Below the pieces are notes generated by a model, which saw only the letters and a list, made by a program, of their open reading frames with translations, made no database searches and was not told the origin of the DNA. This document shows positions 21,199 to 30,254 of a DNA stretch of 64,000 nucleotides, piece after piece (positions within the stretch are counted from its first letter, which is position 1; each line of letters opens with the position of its first letter). Made by a program: the position numbers and the translations under genes. The stretch is from Bodo saltans (Eukaryota; Euglenozoa; Kinetoplastea; Eubodonida; Bodonidae): the NCBI GenBank assembly GCA_001460835.1, contig CYKH01000903.1, positions 12,149 to 76,148 of the forward strand, given 5' to 3'.

Positions 21199-21780
21199 AT
21201 GGAGCAGACTGGGATCGACAATGTCATCGCAAAGCGCCTTGCCGATGCGGAGCAAGCTAAGAATGATGGCTCAGCGGCCCTACAAGCAGGAAACATTAAG
21301 CGTGCGTCGTTTCTTTACAAGTCCGTGTACTTGCACCTCGGTGATTTAGTGACCCCAAAGCTCGTGGAAGGTGTCTCAGGCGCTGCGAGCAGTGACGACG
21401 GAGGTATGGCGGCAATGGTGGGACAAGGTCGCAAGAAGCCCAAGTGCACACCTGAAGAGCAGTCAGCGGTGGACAAGCTGTACATGGCCTCGGTGAGCAA
21501 TCTCGCCCTTACCCACCTTAAGCTGGGCAGACCGTCGGAGGCCATACAGTGCGCGACTCGAGTGCTGCTGCTTGAGCCGAGGAACACCAAGGCACTGTTC
21601 CGAAGAGCGAAGGGACGTATTCAACTTGGCCTGCTCGATGAGGCCGCGGCGGACCTTAACGCAATTCTCGAAATCACTCCAGGTGATGCGGACACTGTGG
21701 CGACGCAAAATGAACTTGCTTTGCTGCTTTCGCAGAGCAAAGAAAAGGAGAAGGCGATGTTCAAGAAAATGTTTTCGTAG
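21199..21780 (+). CDS. TPR-repeat protein, small
   Basis: The 193-aa protein has three tetratricopeptide-like helix pairs: about residues 12-50 (GSAALQAGNIKRASFLYKSV), about 95-128 (ASVSNLALTHLKLGRPSEAI) and about 130-165 (ALFRRAKGRIQLGLLDEAAA), followed by a Lys-rich tail. The layout resembles the TPR block of FKBP/AIP and other Hsp90 co-chaperones, where the repeat groove binds C-terminal EEVD peptides, but no catalytic domain is attached. A Gly/Ser-rich loop separates the first and second repeats. A scaffold or co-chaperone role is inference. Confidence 0.85.
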   Translation: MEQTGIDNVIAKRLADAEQAKNDGSAALQAGNIKRASFLYKSVYLHLGDLVTPKLVEGVSGAASSDDGGMAAMVGQGRKKPKCTPEEQSAVDKLYMASVSNLALTHLKLGRPSEAIQCATRVLLLEPRNTKALFRRAKGRIQLGLLDEAAADLNAILEITPGDADTVATQNELALLLSQSKEKEKAMFKKMFS

Positions 21781-21918
21781 CTCCTTTAAATCCTTTCTTT
21801 CCCCGCATGCCATTGACGACTATATCCACGGCAATACCAATTCCTACCTTCTTATTTTGTGCTCACATTCACCTCAACAATAGAACTTCGCGTAGGCACA
21901 GTAGTTTATCAACGGCGC

Positions 21919-23304
21919 ATGATTCTTTGTAGCACAGTCTTCCTGTTGGCTATCCTACTCGTAGTTGGTGGTCGGTTTGACGCCCTAGGTGTTGTTCATG
22001 TTCACATGCGTGGCCTTGCTACGGAGGAATGCGATAGCACTCAACAACACTGTGCCCTCCGATGGTCGGACTCTGCAACGGTTGGCAACATGACGTTGGA
22101 GTTTGTGCGGGCCTCGTTGGATGCCCCTCGGCGCAAGGGTGCCTCCTCTTCACACGAGGAAGCCCACCGGCTAGATATGCAGTGCTACGTGGGACGTCAT
22201 CGGTATGCCTCCGTCAACGCGTACCATCATTCCCAGTCTCTGTCGGCGTTAGCGATGGAGTTGTACCGATCCCACCATGATGGCGTTCATCCAGCACTTC
22301 GACCAACGCAATCACACCACCGACTGAAGCGACTCGTGCAGCAACGCGTCGAGCAGCAGCAATCAGACGTGGATGAGGAGGACGACGTCATGAGAGATCT
22401 TGAGAAGGAAGTGAGCGGCAGGTATGCCGGCCCATCTTCTCTCTTCCGTGACTTGGTGATCTCAAGCGCATCACCTGCTGCGCCGTTTTTAAGTCCAGTC
22501 GAGGCCGATCGGCGGATTGAACGCGGCGTTGATCATGGCGCGGGGGGACTTGGGTTGCCTGACGCCCCTGCCCGGACCCTTATGACGTTTCACGGGGTTC
22601 CAGGGACACCAAGCGCACCAAAGTCAGCACTTCACGACACCTTCACGATTCCAGGTGATCTGGTCGTGGCGCGCTACATTCGAACGAATAATTGGAAGTA
22701 CTGCCGCAACGTGCAACACGGCCTGTACTTCAACATGAGTCACAAGTCCTCAGACCCGTTCTTTGAAAACCGCTGCCTCGTTGCCCAGTGGCTAACAGAC
22801 GTCTGTTGGGTTGTTGACCAAAGCAGCACAGATGCGTCGCAATGGTCTGTGGTCGGGGGTTGCGCAAGCAACACGGGTGCAGCATTTCAATACACCTCGC
22901 TCCGCGACAACCGCAATGATGCGCATGGGCACGCCAAGAACGCCGATCACGGGTCCCAATGGATTCCACTGAGTGTGCGGGTGTGTGTGCGGTCTGACGT
23001 GGACAAGGAACGCCCAATGTCAACAGAGGGGCAACCAACGGGGGCCTCCTTTACGTCATCCGCTGGAACTGTTGTTCCTTCATTCGAATTTATTCGACGA
23101 TTGGTGTTGGAGGTGTTTGAGCAGCAACGACCGCGTCAAGGAGGCCTTGTAGCGGCTGAACGCCTCATTACCTTCGACTGGAGAGATGCCACGTATTCAG
23201 GCTTGCGCATCCCAGACCCACCAAGCATGTCAGCAGTGTGGTGGAGCCTTGCAGCCTTCTTGACGATCATGATAGTCTTTGTGTTGGCTGTGAAATTTTG
23301 CTGA
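21919..23304 (+). CDS. Single-pass type I membrane protein, unknown
   Basis: The 461-aa protein starts with a hydrophobic signal sequence (MILCSTVFLLAILLVVGG) and ends with a membrane helix (WWSLAAFLTIMIVFVLAV) followed only by KFC, so almost all of it should be luminal or extracellular. The lumenal part has scattered cysteines (for example CRNV, NRCL, DVCWV) and NMT/NMS glycosylation sites. The middle is low-complexity and acidic/His-rich. No family is recognised. The ATG at 21919 was chosen because it makes a clean signal peptide; the in-frame extension upstream lacks an ATG. Confidence 0.75.
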   Translation: MILCSTVFLLAILLVVGGRFDALGVVHVHMRGLATEECDSTQQHCALRWSDSATVGNMTLEFVRASLDAPRRKGASSSHEEAHRLDMQCYVGRHRYASVNAYHHSQSLSALAMELYRSHHDGVHPALRPTQSHHRLKRLVQQRVEQQQSDVDEEDDVMRDLEKEVSGRYAGPSSLFRDLVISSASPAAPFLSPVEADRRIERGVDHGAGGLGLPDAPARTLMTFHGVPGTPSAPKSALHDTFTIPGDLVVARYIRTNNWKYCRNVQHGLYFNMSHKSSDPFFENRCLVAQWLTDVCWVVDQSSTDASQWSVVGGCASNTGAAFQYTSLRDNRNDAHGHAKNADHGSQWIPLSVRVCVRSDVDKERPMSTEGQPTGASFTSSAGTVVPSFEFIRRLVLEVFEQQRPRQGGLVAAERLITFDWRDATYSGLRIPDPPSMSAVWWSLAAFLTIMIVFVLAVKFC

Positions 23305-23336
23305 TTGCTAAGCCATAGGAAGGAGAGGATAGCCCT

Positions 23337-23699
23337 ATGCTTTCTGCCGCAGCTGTTGCTGATAGATCTGCCGCTGCTGGTGCATCCCATCACGTCGATA
23401 TCGGCCTAGGCTTGAATCGCACTTCATTCATCCGAGTTCAACTGTGTGATCGCAAGACAATTATTTTTATGCCGTTCGTTCCTAATGTGGACACCGGTGC
23501 TAGTCTTAAAGGAAACATTGCTCAGTTTGTAGGCAAAGAGTCCATCGCATTATTTGAGCTCAAGCAGTTCCAGAAGCATCCACTTGACGATGCACTGACA
23601 CTCACGTCACAGAATACGGATGCGTGCAGTTTATGGTTCTGCTGCGCCCCTGAAGAGTATGAAACCATCAATGTGAATGAGCTAATGGCTCGTCAGTAG
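23337..23699 (+). CDS. Small protein, possibly ubiquitin-like (elongin-B-like)
   Basis: The 120-aa protein lies only 32 bp after the previous stop. After an Ala-rich N-terminus, the segment FIRVQLCDRKTIIFMPF, an LKGNIAQFVG helix and DDALTL echo the order of strands and helix in elongin B, a ubiquitin-fold protein that pairs with elongin C in cullin-RING ligases. The resemblance is short and judged by eye. The frame is open and the codon use fits the neighbours, so a real gene is likely; the function is uncertain. Confidence 0.5.
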   Translation: MLSAAAVADRSAAAGASHHVDIGLGLNRTSFIRVQLCDRKTIIFMPFVPNVDTGASLKGNIAQFVGKESIALFELKQFQKHPLDDALTLTSQNTDACSLWFCCAPEEYETINVNELMARQ

Positions 23700-23865
23700 T
23701 GTCACACAGAGAGGTGTTCACGTGCCATAGGTCCCCGTGGTGCATGCGTATTTGTAGTCGTGCAGCGCAGTGCTTGCTTCTTATTGCACCCTTCATGTGA
23801 TGCCTGTTGATACGCATATCGGTTCGTTGAGTTTTTTCCCCCTCAAGAAAGTAAAATATAGTAGC

Positions 23866-25254
23866 ATGAGGCGCACTCCTTTCCAACGCAACAGCGCGTC
23901 TGCTGTTTATGAGTTCGTGGATCCTAGCTTCCTCAACAACAAGAGGCCGACGATTCCCGGTGGTGCCTGGCCGCAGGATCTCCTCCGCACGAAGAGCATC
24001 GGCGACCTTCAGCAAATTTGGTTCCAGCTTGTCAAGGAGCGTAACATGCTGCTGTCTACCAAGGAGCACTATCTAAAGCATCAAGAGGAACTTGGTGCCA
24101 TGCCCGCACCCTCCAGGATTCAGATGACCGCGGACTCGATGGCTAATATTAAAGCAGTGATGCGCGAGCGTGACAACGAGGCAACGGACCGCGCTGTGGC
24201 GATATTTAGGGAAAGAGTAGCCAAAGGCACATACAGATACCCCCCAGGACCTCAGCCACCCGCAACCAGCGCTGCAACAACGTCGATTGTTCGCGTGACG
24301 ACAGCAGCGAAGGTGCCAAAGGAGCGCCTTCACGAGCTTTTCGGAAAGTTCGATGTGTTCGAGGCACACAAGGGCATCGTGAAGATTGAGTTGAATATTG
24401 CTCCCGAAGCACTAGAAGCCAAGCGAACAGCAGAGGCTGCCTGGGAGCACTATAGCGTCACGAAGCGAGATAACGAAGAGTACTACAAGTGGAACAAGGA
24501 GGGGCATGTGAGCCGCTACGACTTCGCAGATGTTGAAATTGCACCAGGAGTGTGGGAGCCGATCCAACCAAGCGAACCTGGTTCTGCCAGTGACGCCATC
24601 ATTGCATCGGCCGTAGCGGTGCCTGCACCTGCAGAAAGCAAGCGCCCCCCGCAGGGTACAGTCGATCGTCTTCGCTTCGATGCTCGTCCGTCGTATGAAA
24701 AGACAACGCTTCAGTTAGGCTACTACCCCAACATTGCCACCTCTGCACCTGAGGCCATCCCCCCACGTCCTATTCACCCCGATGAAATTGAGGGGCCGTG
24801 GATTGCCACCATTACCTACGACGCCACAGATGGACTACCCTACGCGAGAGATCTTGGCGTCACCATGATTGACGGCACTGCGGTCACTTCCATCGAAGAC
24901 GGCAGCCCTGGCGTGCTGCCACCGTACGCGGCAACATGCCCCATCTACCAAGAGGCTGTCCGTGCCGAGGAGGCTGCAGAGGAAACACTGATGCAGTGGC
25001 CGAACGTCCCCAAGTGGAAGTCAAACTATAAAACATGGACCAACCGTGACGTTGCGGATATTGTGGCGTACAATTATTCCAACGTGGTGGACTACGTGGA
25101 TCGTGAGGTGCTACTCACAGGCAAGTCCGTTTGGGAATTGCCGATTTCGATTGACTACACATGTGGCCAGGCAAAATCTGTGCCACCACATGCAGAAGAA
25201 CCAATCCTCACATTCCCGAGGGCCAATACTATGATTGAAGTTCAAAAGCTTTAG
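23866..25254 (+). CDS. MRPL47: Mitochondrial ribosomal protein uL29m (MRPL47)
   Basis: The 462-aa protein carries the L29/L47 signature near its N-terminus (about residues 25-65): GGAWPQDLLRTKSIGDLQQI, then WFQLVKERNMLLSTKEHYL. This matches MRPL47, where a tryptophan-rich entry precedes the two-helix L29 hairpin by the exit tunnel of the mitochondrial large subunit. The rest is a long C-terminal extension without a recognised domain, common in kinetoplastid mitoribosomal proteins. The start follows a tract gttttttccccctcaag and gives a basic, Ser-containing leader (MRRTPFQRNSAS) suited to mitochondrial import. Confidence 0.85.
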   Translation: MRRTPFQRNSASAVYEFVDPSFLNNKRPTIPGGAWPQDLLRTKSIGDLQQIWFQLVKERNMLLSTKEHYLKHQEELGAMPAPSRIQMTADSMANIKAVMRERDNEATDRAVAIFRERVAKGTYRYPPGPQPPATSAATTSIVRVTTAAKVPKERLHELFGKFDVFEAHKGIVKIELNIAPEALEAKRTAEAAWEHYSVTKRDNEEYYKWNKEGHVSRYDFADVEIAPGVWEPIQPSEPGSASDAIIASAVAVPAPAESKRPPQGTVDRLRFDARPSYEKTTLQLGYYPNIATSAPEAIPPRPIHPDEIEGPWIATITYDATDGLPYARDLGVTMIDGTAVTSIEDGSPGVLPPYAATCPIYQEAVRAEEAAEETLMQWPNVPKWKSNYKTWTNRDVADIVAYNYSNVVDYVDREVLLTGKSVWELPISIDYTCGQAKSVPPHAEEPILTFPRANTMIEVQKL

Positions 25255-25330
25255 GACTCACCCAACACTATTTTTTTTGTTTTTGGTTTACTCCGCTTGC
25301 TTTTGAGAACACAAAAGTGCCCGTTGGTAC

Positions 25331-25363
25331 CTTTTTCATTGTTTGTTTCACCACTATCATCAG
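25331..25363 (+). promoter_or_regulatory. Likely spliced-leader acceptor
   Basis: The tract ctttttcattgtttgtttca continues to atcatcAG with AG at 25362-25363, 32 bases before the ATG at 25396. Confidence 0.55.
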
Positions 25364-25395
25364 AATCATTAGCAGAAAAGTAGAATATCGATACG

Positions 25396-28300
25396 ATGGA
25401 GGATCGAGCACTTGGCGGTGGGCAGCAGTCAAAGAGTATGTATGCGAAGCCTCGACCCAGGCGTGTCTCGGGAGGTCCCTCCGCGTCAATCAAGGAAACG
25501 GTATCCGCCCCGAAGACCAAAACGACGACGTACTCGTTTGCCATTGAAGGAGACGACGGTGGCATTGAGATGCGCCATGCTTGCCGCAATATTCATGCCG
25601 CGCTTTCCTTGCGCGATAAGTACAAAACCAGCGACAAAGGCCAAAGGGAGCCCAACGAAAAGTTGACGCCACCGGTCACTCTTCAGCTTGATGACGGTGT
25701 CTTTGTGTTCACTGACCAGCGCACGGCTATTGTGCCTTGGGAGCAGTTCTACGACGACGTCATCCAAATGATGAAGGTGATCCAAAACCCACAATGCTAC
25801 GCCACCTGCAAATACAGGCTGCAAGTGTTGGAAGAAAAGTTCAACATGTACAAAATTGCCAACGCAGAGCTGGAGGAGGGACTTGACCGGTATCGACGAG
25901 GGGGTGGCGTATTCGCTGATAGCACCAAGGTGGACAACAACGTGTACCTCAGCTCGTCGGTGAACGCCATGATCTTGCTGGGTCACATTCAAGCAACATA
26001 CGACCGTGAGGCGGATGTTGTCGTGCGCTACGTTGGTGACCGCAAAGAGCCGCAGACGCTGCGGCGCATGTTTGAAGTTTCTGATCTCCAAGATCCAAGC
26101 CAACTGACCGTAGAGGGGCTGGGGCTGCATCCTAGCACTGATAGACGCCTTCTTCGGTTCGACGTTCTGGACCCAGACATGAACCGTGCTGGAAAGGGTT
26201 GCGCTGATATCCTTCGACTGTTCCTCACTCGAAAGAACTTGCGGAAGGGCGAGTACTTTGCTGAGGCCGTTCGACCAGTACTAAGCCGCAGCGAGAACCG
26301 CAACAAGTACGTAGAATGCTCAGAGATGGTGATGGAGTTGCTCGGTACTTCCGAGGACGACTGGGACACGTTAGCCAAGTGGTTCGCTGAGAACCAACTT
26401 CATTTCCCCAACACCAACCGATGGATTGTTGCGCTGCCGCGCCAAGCGATTCGACGTGAGTCATTTACTGAGAAACCGGAAGGTGTCTTCGAGTTCCACC
26501 AAAAACACATTGAGAACATCTTCTTGCCTCTGTTCGCAGCCACGTTAGCACCAGAGGACCCCAAAAACGTTGACATTGCACAATTCTTACTCCAAGTTGG
26601 TGCCATTATGATCGTGTCCGACGAGGAAGTCCGTGAGAGTGATTTTACACGAAAGCGTAGAAAGCCCGGCGAAGTTCCATGGACTGAGAATGTGTGCGAC
26701 TTGTACTTTGCGTACTATGTATGGGCAAACTTGGCGTCACTAAACGCATTCCGCCGCCGCAAGGGGTTGAACGTCATTCAGTTTCGTGCAGTTGCAGGCC
26801 AGCGCAGCACACAGCTTGACTCTTTGGTGTACAGCTATCTCCTTGCCGACAGTATTTCTCAAGGCTTACTTTTGCAGGAGCAACATGTCCTGCAATATTT
26901 GTATGGCATCCAAAAGATTGGTGTGTGCATGTCGCCCATTGGGCAGAACGCACTCCAGATTCCCTACATGGACAACCCCTTTCCCACGTTCTTCCGCAGA
27001 GGGTTGATGCTGTCCCTGTGCACCGATCATCCCCTGTACTTTCACCACTCACAAGATGCCCTGGTGGAGGAGTACGCAACCTGCACGAAGTTTTACAAAT
27101 TGGCGCCGGTGGATATGTGTGAATTAGCCCACAACAGTGTCATGATATCTAGCTTCTCCGAACAAAGCAAATCTCAATGGTTAGGGGAGTCCTACATCCA
27201 TGAAGGAACCAAGGGTAACAGCATCGAGTTCAGCAATGTGCCTACGTCACGCTTGGAGCTGCGAGCGGAGTCGTGGGCAACTGAGGTTCAAATTATTCTA
27301 AAAGCGATTGGCGAGTCCCACCCCACGCAGGACGCCCCTCTCATCAGCTCTAAGCTTCCCTACGTCGTCACAGATCCTCACGTGCAATTCCCCCGTATTG
27401 TCTTCTCGGGTCCATTTGAGAGAGACACGCAGCACTCACAAGTTGCTCAATTGTTGCACAAAGCGCTTGAGATGCGAAAGCTTTACGTGTGGGGTGCAAA
27501 GAGCGTGAACCGGACTTCCATCGGAGCGCTTCTGTTCCACCAGCACGATCAAATTGAAAATGCATTCAAACGCAACGACACGTTCGATGAGGACGAGTGG
27601 AAGTTTAAGACAGTGGAGGGCATTGTCGTGCCCCACGAAGTGCATCAAATTCCTCGTCTTCCAAAAGAGATGTTCAGATTCGAAGAGTTTCGTATTCACG
27701 TGCAGGAGCTGCGTAATTCATGTGAGAACATCCACGTGAAGAACTTTGCCATTCGTCGTTTGAATTTGCTCGAACACAAGTTCCGATTGCATTTGGCCGT
27801 CAACCACTCCATCGAGGCTGGATCTACTGCGGAGAAAGCGTCACAAAATCGAGATTTCTACCAGGCCACAAAGGTCGACACCAACGTGCGCATGGAGAAT
27901 GGTATGACTGCCCGGCACTTACTCAGCTTTATCATCTCCAAAGCGAACAACAACGGAGATGATATTGTCTCACAGGAGAAGGGGAAGGAGCCTCAAACTC
28001 TTCGACAGTTGCTGCACGAGTTGCGCATCTCACCCAATTTTTTGACGGTGGACGACCTGAATGTACAAGTCGACGCGACAACAGCGAACGGTTCGGAGCA
28101 ACAATTCACACCGGCAGCACGAGATCCCTTGCTCACTCTGCTCCTCAAAACAGACAATCAAATGAAGGGCCGCTACTTTGCGGAGCTTACGAAGCTGACC
28201 TTCGAAAATTTCAAACGAGACAAGTTTACGTTTGCTGAGAACCGTCTTCCGGTGTACGGTGCCAATCGCAACGAGTGGCCTCTGCTGTCTGACTGGTTTG

Positions 28301-30135
28301 ATACGCACGGTATGGCGTCCGTGAACAACCAGTGGATGGTGCAAATACCTCGCATCTACGGATTCCTTCGGCGCAATGGTAAGGTCAATAGTTTTGCGGA
28401 GTACATCGAGAACATCTTCACGCCGCTGTGGAACGTGTCTCTGCACCCAAGTGAGAATCCTAGGCTGTTCCATTTTGTCAATCACATCTCGGGGTTTGAC
28501 TGCATTGAGAACGAACAGCGTGTGGACGTCCCCTTGAGCATGGCGCTGCGACCTCCGCAAGAGTGGACCAGTGAAGAGGAGCCCCCGTACAACTACTACT
28601 TGTATTACATTTGGGCAAACGTGTTCAGCCTTAATGAGTTCCGCCAACGCCGCAACTTTACAACGTTTTCCTTCCGGCCAAGCTGTGGTGAGACTGGCTC
28701 GATGGAGCACCTCATCGGAGGCTTCCTCTTGACCAACGCGATCAACTACGGTGTTCGCCTAAAGGATGAGCCAGTGCTACAGTACCTGTTCTACCTTTCA
28801 CAAATTGGCGTTGCGGTGTCGCCCCTTAGTAATAACACAAAAGTTTTGGATTTCCTCGATAACCCCTTCCCCACGTTCTTCAGGAGAGGACTGAACGTAA
28901 GTCTCTCAACGGAGGCCCCGTTGCAGCATCATTACACACAAGAGCCTCTCCTGGAGGAGTACTCCATCGCATCAAAGGTGTGGAAGCTATCGCCCAACGA
29001 CATGTGCGAGATTGCACGCAATTCTGTTCTGCAATCGGGATTTGATACGCGGTTTAAACAAGAGCGTCTTGGGGAGTTCTTCTTTCTGTCAAGCAGCCGA
29101 AGTAACGACGCCACGAGGACGCACCTTTCCGATGTGCGTGTTGCCTATCGATACGACACGTACCACACAGAGCTTAGTCTGCTAGAGCACGTGAGTGGTC
29201 TTCGCTTTGAACGCGCGATGTCAACATCAGATGAAGAGTCTAAGAAAGCATTGGAATGGCAAGAAGCAAAACGAAAGCAAGTGGAGACGTCCCTTGGTGG
29301 CATTATCGACTCCCACCAGGACGAGGCAGATATCCAAAAGCTTAACTCTCAGCGATCATTGATGGTGCGGCAAATGGAAGACTTACGGAAGAATCTGCAG
29401 GACCTTCAACGCCAAAATAAGCAACTGGCTGAGAAATTAGCAGAGGAAACGTCCAAGGACCAAGCGGCGCAACAACTTCGAAGACAGGCGGATGCTGATA
29501 GAGTCAACGCAGTGTCGGAGGCAGAGGCACGCCGCCATCGGCAGTTGGAGAACTTTGAGGACAAGCCTTTTGAGCAGTCAGAATCTGATGAAAGCTCCGA
29601 TGAAGAAGCGGTGGCACCTGCAGAGTCGCAATTGGAGGAAACGCGTGTAGGCGGCAATCTTCTCGATGTCCACGCTACGTCAATGGCGGGAAGTGAGCAT
29701 GAGGACGGCAAGTCCAGCAGCGGCACAAGTTGGCGTACCCAGGATCCCATGACGGCTTCCGCGAGGCGCACCAACAAAGTGTACAACCGCACGGCAGCAC
29801 TTGTCGGCGCGTCGGAAGATTTCTTTACAAACACCTCAACGTCCCCGCTGGTCATCCTGCCTACCATCTCTACCGGTGGACAAGAGTCAGGAATGTTAAC
29901 GCCCACACCACCCCCTCGGACAGGCGTCACAGCATCGGTGGCAACGACAAGTGACGATGCATTAAGTGAGTTCCTTAAGCGCTCCCATGCAGAACTAGAC
30001 CGCATGGCCACAGGGCGACGCCAATCCGCCGCATCTCAAGGACGCCAAGTTCGTGTGATGAGCGCATCTGAAACTGCCTTCGTCTCACCACGAGATTCAA
30101 AGTTTGCTGGAAGCCGATCGTCAAGTGCACGATAA
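25396..30135 (+). CDS. Double AMP-deaminase-like protein, both units without catalytic residues
   Basis: The 1,579-aa protein contains two tandem AMP-deaminase-like units (about 110-615 and 745-1260), then coiled coil (about 1310-1395) and a Ser-rich tail. AMP deaminase converts AMP to IMP with a zinc held by an HxH pair, a later His and an Asp. In unit 1 HxH is N182-V-Y184, HCGE is VAGQ (466-469) and the TDD motif is T-D-H (543-545). In unit 2 HxH is N830-V-R832, HCGE is SCGE (1096-1099) and TDD is T-E-A (1072-1074). Structural segments around these sites are well kept (MCELAHNSV, MCEIARNSVLQSGF, NPFPTFFRRGL in both). So the fold persists while catalysis is almost surely lost. A binding, scaffold or regulatory role is inference. 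The reading frame is intact throughout. Confidence 0.88.
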   Translation: MEDRALGGGQQSKSMYAKPRPRRVSGGPSASIKETVSAPKTKTTTYSFAIEGDDGGIEMRHACRNIHAALSLRDKYKTSDKGQREPNEKLTPPVTLQLDDGVFVFTDQRTAIVPWEQFYDDVIQMMKVIQNPQCYATCKYRLQVLEEKFNMYKIANAELEEGLDRYRRGGGVFADSTKVDNNVYLSSSVNAMILLGHIQATYDREADVVVRYVGDRKEPQTLRRMFEVSDLQDPSQLTVEGLGLHPSTDRRLLRFDVLDPDMNRAGKGCADILRLFLTRKNLRKGEYFAEAVRPVLSRSENRNKYVECSEMVMELLGTSEDDWDTLAKWFAENQLHFPNTNRWIVALPRQAIRRESFTEKPEGVFEFHQKHIENIFLPLFAATLAPEDPKNVDIAQFLLQVGAIMIVSDEEVRESDFTRKRRKPGEVPWTENVCDLYFAYYVWANLASLNAFRRRKGLNVIQFRAVAGQRSTQLDSLVYSYLLADSISQGLLLQEQHVLQYLYGIQKIGVCMSPIGQNALQIPYMDNPFPTFFRRGLMLSLCTDHPLYFHHSQDALVEEYATCTKFYKLAPVDMCELAHNSVMISSFSEQSKSQWLGESYIHEGTKGNSIEFSNVPTSRLELRAESWATEVQIILKAIGESHPTQDAPLISSKLPYVVTDPHVQFPRIVFSGPFERDTQHSQVAQLLHKALEMRKLYVWGAKSVNRTSIGALLFHQHDQIENAFKRNDTFDEDEWKFKTVEGIVVPHEVHQIPRLPKEMFRFEEFRIHVQELRNSCENIHVKNFAIRRLNLLEHKFRLHLAVNHSIEAGSTAEKASQNRDFYQATKVDTNVRMENGMTARHLLSFIISKANNNGDDIVSQEKGKEPQTLRQLLHELRISPNFLTVDDLNVQVDATTANGSEQQFTPAARDPLLTLLLKTDNQMKGRYFAELTKLTFENFKRDKFTFAENRLPVYGANRNEWPLLSDWFDTHGMASVNNQWMVQIPRIYGFLRRNGKVNSFAEYIENIFTPLWNVSLHPSENPRLFHFVNHISGFDCIENEQRVDVPLSMALRPPQEWTSEEEPPYNYYLYYIWANVFSLNEFRQRRNFTTFSFRPSCGETGSMEHLIGGFLLTNAINYGVRLKDEPVLQYLFYLSQIGVAVSPLSNNTKVLDFLDNPFPTFFRRGLNVSLSTEAPLQHHYTQEPLLEEYSIASKVWKLSPNDMCEIARNSVLQSGFDTRFKQERLGEFFFLSSSRSNDATRTHLSDVRVAYRYDTYHTELSLLEHVSGLRFERAMSTSDEESKKALEWQEAKRKQVETSLGGIIDSHQDEADIQKLNSQRSLMVRQMEDLRKNLQDLQRQNKQLAEKLAEETSKDQAAQQLRRQADADRVNAVSEAEARRHRQLENFEDKPFEQSESDESSDEEAVAPAESQLEETRVGGNLLDVHATSMAGSEHEDGKSSSGTSWRTQDPMTASARRTNKVYNRTAALVGASEDFFTNTSTSPLVILPTISTGGQESGMLTPTPPPRTGVTASVATTSDDALSEFLKRSHAELDRMATGRRQSAASQGRQVRVMSASETAFVSPRDSKFAGSRSSSAR

Positions 30136-30254
30136 AAGTTGACCACACGAATGTACAACAAAATTCATTGAAAGAAAAGACATAGCTCTAAAGTCCTTTG
30201 TATCTGTAAGTCTGATTTCATCTTATCGCTCGTTTTGTTTGCCAAGTAGTGCGA

